This document shows positions 26,779 through 34,080 of a stretch of DNA of 42,288 bases, in pieces (positions within the stretch are counted from its first letter, which is position 1; each line of letters opens with the position of its first letter). The notes beneath the pieces were generated by a model. The model searched no databases, had not been told where the DNA came from, and saw only the letters and a list, made by a program, of their open reading frames with translations. The translations under genes and the position numbers were made by a program. This DNA is from JBCCTJ01 sp039198585. GTDB lineage: Bacteria; Bacteroidota; Bacteroidia; Cytophagales; Amoebophilaceae. The DNA is taken from the NCBI GenBank assembly GCA_039198585.1, contig JBCCTJ010000004.1, positions 1-42,288 on the forward strand, given 5' to 3'.

Positions 26779-26808
26779 TTGGCAGACATTATCATGTCAC
26801 TAACTTTT
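26779..26808 (+). promoter_or_regulatory. putative promoter of groESL, Bacteroidota type
   Basis: TTG at 26779-26781, exactly 19 bases, then TAACTTTT at 26801-26808. The Bacteroidota consensus is TTG-N19-TAnnTTTG, so one position of the -7 element differs. It would give a leader of about 55-60 bases before groES. No CIRCE-like inverted repeat was seen. Confidence 0.55.
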
Positions 26809-26869
26809 TGGCATGAAACTTGAAAAGTTATAGAGCAAAACAAATTTACATTTTTTAACCGACAAAATT

Positions 26870-27148
26870 ATGAGCATAAAAATAAATCCACTACGAGACA
26901 ATGTGCTGGTCAAGCCAGATGCTCCTGAGCAAACACTAGCGGCTGGCATCGTTATCCCTGACAATGCAAAAGAGAAACCACAAAAGGGTCAAGTGATCGC
27001 TGTAGGTCCTGGGACTAAAGAGGAACAGATGGTCCTCAAGCCAGGAGATCAAATCATGTATAGCAAGTATAGTGGTACAGAAGTAGAAATCAAAGGAGAA
27101 GAGCATCTTATTATGCGTCAATCTGATATTTATGCTACCCTCAAATAA
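26870..27148 (+). CDS. groS: co-chaperonin GroES
   Basis: 92 residues; the heptameric lid of the GroEL chamber. It starts MSIKINPLRDNVLVKPDAPE and shows the mobile-loop segment QTLAAGIVIPDNAKEKPQKG, then AVGPGTK and the dome and C-terminal part MYSKYSGTEVEIKGEEHLIMRQSDIYA. The length is standard. It is followed after 30 bases by groEL on the same strand. There is no Shine-Dalgarno sequence before the ATG, as usual in Bacteroidota. Confidence 0.97.
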   Translation: MSIKINPLRDNVLVKPDAPEQTLAAGIVIPDNAKEKPQKGQVIAVGPGTKEEQMVLKPGDQIMYSKYSGTEVEIKGEEHLIMRQSDIYATLK

Positions 27149-27178
27149 CAAAAACTGAATTTAATTAACAACTTAATT

Positions 27179-28825
27179 ATGGCTAAAGAAATATTTCACA
27201 AAGACGAAGCAAGAGGCAAAATACTCAAGGGGATCAACAAGCTAGCTGATGCGGCTATGGTTACCTTAGGTCCGAGAGGTAGAAATGTCGTCATTGCAGA
27301 CAATTTTACGACACGTGTAACTAAGGATGGCGTATCTGTGGTAAAAGCAATTGACCTAGAAGATCCTGTAGAAAATGCTGGAGTACAAATCTGCAAGCAG
27401 GCTGCTACCAAAACCAATGATCAAGTGGGAGATGGAACTACTACAGCTACGATCATGGCTCGCTCTATTGTCCAAGAAGGATTACGCAGTGTAGTAACAG
27501 GAGCCAGCCCGATTGAAATCAAGCGAGGTATAGATTTAGCCCTTGAGGTCGCTATTACAAGCCTCAAGGAGCAAAGCAGACCTGTTAAAACGCGTGAAGA
27601 AATAGAGCAAGTGGCTACGATTTCAGCCAATGGAGATCAGAAAGTAGGGGCAATGATCGCTAGTGCTATGGAAAAAGTAGGCAAAGATGGCGTCATTACC
27701 ATCAGCGAATCAAAAACTGCTGAGACACGTGTAGAATATGTAGAAGGTATGGAGTTTGACCGTGGTGTTATTTCTCCTTATTTCTTAGCAGGTAACAAAA
27801 AAATGGAATTGGAGTTTGAGAATTGTTACATCTTGATCACAGATAAATCATTAGGTAATCTTAAAGAAGTACTTCCTATTTTCACAGCTGTATCAGAATC
27901 TGGTAAGCCACTCTTGGTAATTGCTAAAGATACAGAAGGAGATGTGCTAGGCACCTTGATTTTGAGTATGGCCAAGCGCTCCTTCAAAGCAATAAGCGTT
28001 AAGGCTCCTGGATTTGGTGATGAATCTAAAAAGAGGCTAGAAGACATTGCTATATTGACTGGAGGAAATGTGATTTCAGAGGATAAAGGGAATAAACTTG
28101 AAAGTATCACACTGGATGACCTTGGACAAGCTGGTAAGGTCAAAGTTACCAAAGACTCTACACTCATTATGAAGGGGGCTGGTAAAAAATCAGCAATCGA
28201 AGAGCGTATTGATCAAATAAAACATGAATTGGGCAGCAGTACTTCTGAGTATGAAAGAGAAAAACTTGAAGAGCGGCTTGGCAAGCTAGCAGGCGGCCTT
28301 GCTGTTTTGGAGGTAGGAGCACCTACAGAGGTAGAACTCCAAGAAAACAAGGATCGAATGGTTGATGCTCTCAATGCTACTAAGGCAGCTGTTGCTGAAG
28401 GAATCGTGCCAGGTGGAGGAGTTGCATTGATTAGAACGATCAAAAAAGTAGAAAAGCTTATCAAAGATCCAAGTATCAAAAACTCAGATCAGATTACTGG
28501 TATTAAGATCTTCTTGAAAGCCTTAAGCGCTCCTTTATTCTATATCGCTTCTAATGCTGGCTATGAAGGCGCTGTTGTAGTCAGAGAAGTTATGAGTGGT
28601 AGCAAAGACTTTGGTTTCAATGCTGCTACTGGTCAATATGAAAACTTGATGAATACTGGCGTTGTAGATCCGACCAAAGTAGCACGCAATGCCTTAATTA
28701 ATAGTGCATCTGTGGCATCTATGGTATTGATTACCGACTGTGTAGTTGCGGAGAAAAAAGAAGATAAGGCGGAAGCTACTTCCCCTCATGCTATGCCGGG
28801 TGGAGGTATGCCAGGTATGATGTAA
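27179..28825 (+). CDS. groL: chaperonin GroEL
   Basis: 548 residues; the ATP-driven folding chamber. Landmarks: VTLGPRGRNVVI, TKDGVSVVKAI, NDQVGDGTTTATIMARSI (nucleotide site), the apical domain with SPYFLAGNKKMELEFEN, VKAPGFGDESKKRLEDIAILTGG, EGIVPGGGVALIR and a Gly/Met tail ending GGGMPGMM. It is cotranscribed with groES and ended by a strong hairpin at 28846-28873. In endosymbionts GroEL is often highly expressed; the sequence itself shows only the normal gene. Confidence 0.98.
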   Translation: MAKEIFHKDEARGKILKGINKLADAAMVTLGPRGRNVVIADNFTTRVTKDGVSVVKAIDLEDPVENAGVQICKQAATKTNDQVGDGTTTATIMARSIVQEGLRSVVTGASPIEIKRGIDLALEVAITSLKEQSRPVKTREEIEQVATISANGDQKVGAMIASAMEKVGKDGVITISESKTAETRVEYVEGMEFDRGVISPYFLAGNKKMELEFENCYILITDKSLGNLKEVLPIFTAVSESGKPLLVIAKDTEGDVLGTLILSMAKRSFKAISVKAPGFGDESKKRLEDIAILTGGNVISEDKGNKLESITLDDLGQAGKVKVTKDSTLIMKGAGKKSAIEERIDQIKHELGSSTSEYEREKLEERLGKLAGGLAVLEVGAPTEVELQENKDRMVDALNATKAAVAEGIVPGGGVALIRTIKKVEKLIKDPSIKNSDQITGIKIFLKALSAPLFYIASNAGYEGAVVVREVMSGSKDFGFNAATGQYENLMNTGVVDPTKVARNALINSASVASMVLITDCVVAEKKEDKAEATSPHAMPGGGMPGMM

Positions 28826-28845
28826 AGACCTTCAGCTGTTTTGGA

Positions 28846-28873
28846 AGCCTACGCATGCGTAGGCTTTTTTTTA
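28846..28873 (+). terminator. intrinsic terminator of groESL
   Basis: A perfect 20-base palindrome, agcctacgcatgcgtaggct (28846-28865), is followed by eight T. It lies 20 bases after the groEL stop. Confidence 0.9.
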
Positions 28874-29075
28874 TATCTTTGATAGCATTTGTTAAGCTCT
28901 CTGCTAGATTGGGGCCTGGAATTCATTTTTATCTCGATTGCTATAAGAGGAGTGATTCCTTTGCTAATAACAACATCACAGTCTGTTTCTCTTTCTTGTT
29001 CTATAGCAAGAAAAGTCAATTGATTATGCGTTACCAAAAAATAAATTCTTCTTAGAAGAAATAGTATTCAACATA
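28849..29075 (-). pseudogene. fragment resembling the DUF4143 end of an AAA ATPase
   Basis: On the minus strand a 62-codon frame reads EQERETDCDVVISKGITPLIAIEIKMNS. It resembles the nuclease-like DUF4143 tail of archaeal-type AAA ATPases, which have E-x-D-F/V then I-x-I-E-x-K. Upstream, with a frame change, a short hydrophobic-aromatic stretch fits the same family. Nothing else of the gene remains. The last codons run into the groESL terminator. The rest of the gap to typA (29076-29220) shows nothing. Confidence 0.35.
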
Positions 29076-29220
29076 GAAAAAGCACTTCCAAACTCAGAAA
29101 CAACTAGTAAAAAAATGAAGATCCCTACAAAAACTACAGTATATCAGTTTTTGCTACTGAACGGACTCCCCAAAGCCGTGTACAGTGTAATCATAGTTCT
29201 TACAAAGACTATACACTCCC

Positions 29221-31026
29221 TTATTTTCTGCTTTTTCTCTTCCTTTCATGAGGATTGAGATGGCGTTTGCGTAGTCTAATATGGTGGGGAGTAATCTCTA
29301 ACAGTTCATCATCTTCAATATAGGTCAAAGCTTCCTCGAGTGTAAATCGTCGAGGGGGGGCCAGCTTGATTCCATCATCTTTAGAAGCAGCACGCATATT
29401 GGTCAGCTGCTTACCCTTTAGTGCATTGACTTCTAGATCATTGGTGCGATTATGCTCTCCTATGATCATCCCCTCATAGATTGTCTCACTAGGGCCTATA
29501 AATAAAATGCCCCTACTCTCTAAATTGGCAAGGGCATACGCCAAAGCCTTACCCTGTCCAAGGGATATCAAGACTCCATTTCTTGTTTTAGGAATAGGCC
29601 CTTTAAAAGGCTGATAGCTATGAAAGAGCCTTGTCATCATACCTGTACCGCGCGTTTCAGTCATGAATTGATTATGATAGCCAATCAAACCACGAGAAGG
29701 AGCTAGGAAGCTCAGGCGGGTTTTACCTCCTGTACTATTTCGCATATCTACCATCTCTCCTTTTCTTACACCAAAGGCTTCTATGATGGTGCCCGCGTAC
29801 TCATCATCTACATCAATCACTACTTCCTCAATAGGTTCTAGCTTTTTACCATCTTGCTCCTTAAAAAGGACCTGTGGTTTACTCACAGAAAGCTCAAAGC
29901 CTTCTCGTCGCATATTTTCTATGAGAATGCCCAGCTGTAGCTCCCCACGTCCACTTACCTCAAAGGCATCATCCTGAGCTGTAGGTGCTATCCTTATAGA
30001 TACATTACGCTCTGCCTCTTTTTGCAGACGCTCCCCTATCAGGCTGCTGGTTACGCTTTTCCCATCTTGCCCAGATAGCGGAGAAGAATTGACAGAGAAA
30101 GTCATGGAGAGCGTAGGTGGATCGATGGGTTGGGCTGCGATTGGCTCCGTAATCATAGGATCACAGATCGTATTAGCCACAATAGCATCTTTAAGGCCCG
30201 CTATCGCTACAATGTCACCTGCTACGACTTGGTCAACAGGCTTTCTATCAAGGCCTTGATAGGAGAGCAGCTTGGTAAGTTTTCCAGATTCAACAACACG
30301 CCCTTCGAGATCAATCGCTTTGATGGGCATATTGACTCGCGCAATACCGCTTTGTACTCTTCCTGTCAGTATTCTTCCCAGGTAGGGAGCTGCATCCAGC
30401 ATGGTCACTATCATAGAAAAAGGGGCTTTTACATCCAATACAGGCGGACTAACATGGGCAATAATGGCTTCAAAAATGGGACTCAAGTTTTTCTTATCAT
30501 CATCTAATTGATCAACTGCCCATCCTTCTTTGGCAGAAGCATAAATAACTAAAAAGTCAAGCTGCTCTTCATTAGCATCAAGTGTCATGAATAGCTCAAA
30601 GACTTCATCTACTACTTCACGAGGGCGCGCATCGGGCTTATCTACCTTATTGATTATTACAATAGGTTGTAGTCCAAGCGCCAATGCCTTACTTACGACA
30701 AATTTCGTTTGCGGCATAGGCCCTTCTGAAGCATCTACCAAGAGTAGTACACCATCTACCATGCTGAGAATTCGCTCTACTTCACCACCAAAGTCAGCGT
30801 GACCGGGTGTATCAACAATATTAATTCTCCTCTGGCCCCAGCTGACAGAAGTACACTTAGAAAGAATGGTAATACCGCGTTCTTTCTCTATTGCCCCAGA
30901 ATCCATAGCACGCTCTTCCACTTCCTGATGGGCACTATATACCCCACTTTGCTTGAAGAGTTGGTCAACCAGCGTAGTCTTGCCATGGTCTACATGGGCA
31001 ATGATCGCAATATTTCTAAAATCCAT
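29221..31026 (-). CDS. typA: translational GTPase TypA/BipA
   Basis: 601 residues, family length. A ribosome-binding GTPase linked to 50S assembly and stress growth. G1 AHVDHGKTTLVDQL, switch region RGITILSKCTSV, G3 DTPGHADFGGEVER, G4 INKVDKPDARP and G5 YASAKEG are intact. The EF-G-like domains III and V follow (SGRGELQLGILIENMRREGFELSVSKPQV, FLAPSRGLIGYHNQFMTETRGTG), and the BipA-specific C-terminal domain has MIIGEHNRTNDLEVN. A basic tail ends the protein. The gene converges on groEL and is solitary. Confidence 0.97.
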   Translation of the reverse strand: MDFRNIAIIAHVDHGKTTLVDQLFKQSGVYSAHQEVEERAMDSGAIEKERGITILSKCTSVSWGQRRINIVDTPGHADFGGEVERILSMVDGVLLLVDASEGPMPQTKFVVSKALALGLQPIVIINKVDKPDARPREVVDEVFELFMTLDANEEQLDFLVIYASAKEGWAVDQLDDDKKNLSPIFEAIIAHVSPPVLDVKAPFSMIVTMLDAAPYLGRILTGRVQSGIARVNMPIKAIDLEGRVVESGKLTKLLSYQGLDRKPVDQVVAGDIVAIAGLKDAIVANTICDPMITEPIAAQPIDPPTLSMTFSVNSSPLSGQDGKSVTSSLIGERLQKEAERNVSIRIAPTAQDDAFEVSGRGELQLGILIENMRREGFELSVSKPQVLFKEQDGKKLEPIEEVVIDVDDEYAGTIIEAFGVRKGEMVDMRNSTGGKTRLSFLAPSRGLIGYHNQFMTETRGTGMMTRLFHSYQPFKGPIPKTRNGVLISLGQGKALAYALANLESRGILFIGPSETIYEGMIIGEHNRTNDLEVNALKGKQLTNMRAASKDDGIKLAPPRRFTLEEALTYIEDDELLEITPHHIRLRKRHLNPHERKRKSRK

Positions 31027-31173
31027 AGATATTAATATTTAATGATACTACAAGTACAATGCAGGCCCCAATATAGCTTGTTAGGAGCTTTTGAAAAGAA
31101 AAAAGACGTGTGTCATGTGATTTCCTTACAAGGTAATTAGATATTGTTGGCATTTTTTTGGTTGAGTAATTAA

Positions 31174-32025
31174 TTAAGCGGGCAAAAATTTTTTGACTAG
31201 CTTGCTAGTCAAAAAAGCCAGACCGAATAGCATACTTGCTATGACGACAATGCTTCCAGGAATTGATAGATTCCAGATAAAAGCCAACTGATAGCCATAA
31301 ATAGTAGCTAGTGCATCAATGATCAGTGCAGAAAAAAGTAATTTGCTTACCTGATGGGTCAAAAAGTAAGCACTAGCAGGAGGAAGAATAAAAAATGCAA
31401 TGACAAGAGGTGCACCCACAATCTTGAAAGAAGCAACAGCAACTAGGCTAGTCATTACAATCAGTACATATTCCCAAAATGATACATAAATTCCTATCAC
31501 TTGCGCATTATCGCGATCAAAGGTAATAGCCAATAAGGTGGGGTAGATCAGCCAGATAATAGTAGTATTCAAGAGTAAGAGTGCTAATAACCAATAAGCG
31601 GATTGAGGGCCTAATAGATAACCATAACAACTCCACTGATCAAAAAGGGTGCCTATTAGTTGCCCATAGAGCACACAGCCCTGATCCAAGTCTACCTTTT
31701 GTGTGTAGCGGGCAATCAAGATTACCCCCAAAGCAAAAAAGGACGTGAAGCTAAGGCCTAGCGCAGCATCTCGATGTACTTTCAAGGTAATTTGCAAAAA
31801 TCTAATCAACGACATACATAGCATAGCGGCAATCAGTGCCCCTACTAGGGAAACAGTAAAATGGGTGCTTCCTGTTACTAAGAACCCTATAACAACACCA
31901 AGCAATACAGCATGGGAGATAGCATCACCTACCATAGCCTGTCTCCTTAACATCAAAAAAGTACCTATTAGGCTACAGTTAGCAGCTACTAGAAAGGTAA
32001 TCGTAACAATCCATATACCGCACAT
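31174..32025 (-). CDS. ABC-3 family metal (Zn/Mn) transport permease
   Basis: 283 residues from ATG 32025 (MCGIWIVTITFLVAANCSLIG). A longer start at 32070 would run into tRNA-Arg and is rejected. Seven or more hydrophobic helices are seen, with the family stretch FLMLRRQAMVGDAISHAVLLGVV (coupling to the ATPase) and ALGVILIARYTQKVDLDQGCVLYGQL. LVIAFFILPPASAYFLT is the other conserved part. The ATP-binding and solute-binding partners are not in the window, so they must be encoded elsewhere. The substrate (zinc, manganese or iron) cannot be told from this sequence. It begins 18 bases after tRNA-Arg on the same strand and may be co-transcribed with it. Confidence 0.88.
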   Translation of the reverse strand: MCGIWIVTITFLVAANCSLIGTFLMLRRQAMVGDAISHAVLLGVVIGFLVTGSTHFTVSLVGALIAAMLCMSLIRFLQITLKVHRDAALGLSFTSFFALGVILIARYTQKVDLDQGCVLYGQLIGTLFDQWSCYGYLLGPQSAYWLLALLLLNTTIIWLIYPTLLAITFDRDNAQVIGIYVSFWEYVLIVMTSLVAVASFKIVGAPLVIAFFILPPASAYFLTHQVSKLLFSALIIDALATIYGYQLAFIWNLSIPGSIVVIASMLFGLAFLTSKLVKKFLPA

Positions 32026-32043
32026 AAAAATGACTACAATATG

Positions 32044-32117
32044 TACACCTGGAAGGACTCGAACCCTCAACCTTCGGAGCCGAAATCCGACATTCTATCC
32101 AGTTGAACTACAGGTGC
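32044..32117 (-). tRNA. tRNA-Arg (anticodon TCG)
   Basis: Minus-strand cloverleaf: acceptor GCACCTG/CAGGTGT (first pair G-U), anticodon stem TCGGA/TCCGA with loop TTTCGGC (anticodon TCG), T arm with GGTTCGAGTCC, discriminator A, no encoded CCA. It reads CGN-type arginine codons. Confidence 0.92.
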
Positions 32118-32281
32118 AGTGACTCATTCTTGTAGTAAGCTAACCCTAAAAAGTAGTTGCTTATCAAGCAATGAAAGCCAAATATAGTACATATAGATGA
32201 ATAGAACAGATATTTTTCTACTTCTATCAAGGCATCTCATAGCCCATTCAGGTCTTACTCATACTGATTAGGGACTAATTT

Positions 32282-33634
32282 TCAACAAAGCATAGCCACA
32301 AAAATACGCTCTACCAATAGTAAGACCGGTAAAAGATAAATAAGAGAATAGCCTAGGATATATCCCCAGAAACTTGGCATTTTAATGCCTTGTTCTTCAG
32401 CGATAGCGCGAACCATAAAGTTCGGCCCATTACCTATATAGCTCATAGCGCCAAAAAAGACAGCTCCCAAAGAAGTAGCTCGAAGATAGCAAGCAGCATC
32501 TCGGGCATATTGTAGCACATCTTGGTAGTTTTCTATGGATAACCCCTTAGCACCCATTCCAGCGGCTAGAAAGTTGAGGTAAGTAGGGGCATTATCTAAA
32601 ATACTTGAGAAAAGCCCTGTAGACCAGTAGAGCATAGTAGGGGTTATTATCTTTTGGCCAGCAGGTGACTGCGCCCAGTCAGCGATCAGCTGGATAGCAG
32701 GAATCATCGTTGTAAAAATACCTATAAAAATAAAGATCACCTCTTTTAGGGGATCTAAGCTGAAATCATTTTTTGCATAGACTTGCTTTTCTCCTGTCCA
32801 GTAAGCTACTAGCGCAACAGCCAGTAAGATCAATTCGCGTAAGAAAGAGTGTCGATGACCATGATAATCTAAGCAAGGAAGCCAGCTCAACAGGTTAGGA
32901 TCCAAGAACATAGCTGTAATAATGACAAGAAAGAGAAGAAAATGACGACCTCCTCGAACACGTATACTTTTTTTGCGCGTAGTATCTTTTGTATGTGATT
33001 GTTTATTTTTTCTACTATCTATCGCGTAAAAAATAATACTGAGCAGGCTCAAAGCCAATAACCAAGGGAGAATACCATGTCGTAATGTCCAAAGAAAAGG
33101 AACTCCCTTAAGAAATCCTAGCACTAGAGGCGGATCGGCAATGGGAGTGAGAACCCCTCCTACATTACTGACCATAAAGATAAAAAAGGCAATATGGTAA
33201 GCAGCAACTCCCTTGCCATTGAGTCGTATATAAGGACGAATCAGTAAAACCGAGGCCCCTGTAGTACCTATGAAGTTGCTTGCAATAGCTCCTACCCAAA
33301 GGAAAAGAAGATTGGCCAAAGGTGTTGCCTGTCGATCTACTTCAATGAGAATACCACCCGATACCATATAAAGCGCGGTAATAAGTGTAATAAACTGGAT
33401 ATACTCTGCTAGTGCATTGACGACAGGTGATGGAGTTCCCAGTGCGAACATGTAATAGCTAATAACGCCAACTGCCAGTCCACTCGCTATATGGGGGTAA
33501 TAGCGCTCCCAAAAATGGTGATAAAGTACAGGGCCTGTTGCAATCATTCCTAAAAGTAATAGAAAAGGGATTACAAGAAACAATGGTGCAGATGATTGTA
33601 TCATAATTAATAAGTAGAAGATTGCATTGCGCAA
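32282..33634 (-). CDS. nhaD: NhaD-type sodium/proton antiporter
   Basis: 450 residues with about 11-12 hydrophobic helices. Family features are SNFIGTTGASVLLIRPYIRLNG and SNVGGVLTPIADPPLVLGFLKGVPF, the two re-entrant ion-site segments of the ArsB/NhaD superfamily, repeated in the second half as SSILDNAPTYLNFLAAGMG and GAMSYIGNGPNFMVRAIAEE. This gives Na+/H+ exchange across the inner membrane and pH or sodium control. NhaD genes are common in marine bacteria and in intracellular Chlamydiae and Bacteroidota. The start at 33634 is the first in frame; an ATG ten codons later (MIQSSAPLFL) is an alternative. Confidence 0.92.
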   Translation of the reverse strand: MRNAIFYLLIMIQSSAPLFLVIPFLLLLGMIATGPVLYHHFWERYYPHIASGLAVGVISYYMFALGTPSPVVNALAEYIQFITLITALYMVSGGILIEVDRQATPLANLLFLWVGAIASNFIGTTGASVLLIRPYIRLNGKGVAAYHIAFFIFMVSNVGGVLTPIADPPLVLGFLKGVPFLWTLRHGILPWLLALSLLSIIFYAIDSRKNKQSHTKDTTRKKSIRVRGGRHFLLFLVIITAMFLDPNLLSWLPCLDYHGHRHSFLRELILLAVALVAYWTGEKQVYAKNDFSLDPLKEVIFIFIGIFTTMIPAIQLIADWAQSPAGQKIITPTMLYWSTGLFSSILDNAPTYLNFLAAGMGAKGLSIENYQDVLQYARDAACYLRATSLGAVFFGAMSYIGNGPNFMVRAIAEEQGIKMPSFWGYILGYSLIYLLPVLLLVERIFVAMLC

Positions 33635-33733
33635 TTTAGCTATTTTGTCCTAAAAGAGACTTTTTCGAGATGATTCGAACTATCTATTTAACTTGGTTAG
33701 GATCAGTTTGGTACTATGAAAAACTATTCTCAG

Positions 33734-34014
33734 TTACTTTCTAGGTATCAAATTCTCTGTTTGAATACAAATATCAAAAGTTTTTTCTGTCTTATGGAGT
33801 GTATTCTCTATTTGGGATAAAAACTTTTCCTCTAGCAAGATCTGATCATTTACTTGCTCCTTTTCTTCTACTTCAGCATTCTTATCTAAGCTAGTAACCT
33901 TCATTTTGTATCACTCAATTGCGCTAACTTACGCTCCAAATCTTCCAAATTATTGCAAGATACTTGCGTCTTTTTTTGTAGGATTAGCTCAAGTTCTACC
34001 CATTCTTCTCTGTG
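33734..34014 (-). pseudogene. remnant frame with an in-frame TGA, family unknown
   Basis: On the minus strand one frame from about 34014 reads EEWVELELILQKKTQVSCNN, then LEDLERKLAQLSDTK, a TGA at about 33904-33906, and continues in the same frame as KVTSLDKNAEVEEKEQVNDQ through CIQTENLIPRK to TAA at 33734. The composition is helical and charged, like a real protein. No ATG start fits; a TAG lies just upstream. I read it as the tail of a lost gene. The remaining gap 33635-33733 shows nothing. Confidence 0.35.
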
Positions 34015-34080
34015 GTAAGCATTCTAGTATTCTACTTGCACTTGATAACTAGGATTAAAAAGTATTATTTTTGTTACTAT

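Noticed and set aside
27196..28479. Several minus-strand frames inside groEL
   Set aside because: They are antisense shadows of a strongly conserved gene, with no start or family support.
30130..31035. Plus-strand frames inside typA
   Set aside because: They are antisense to an intact, fully recognised GTPase gene.
32026..32070. Longer N-terminus of the ABC-3 permease
   Set aside because: It would overlap tRNA-Arg and has no membrane or family character.
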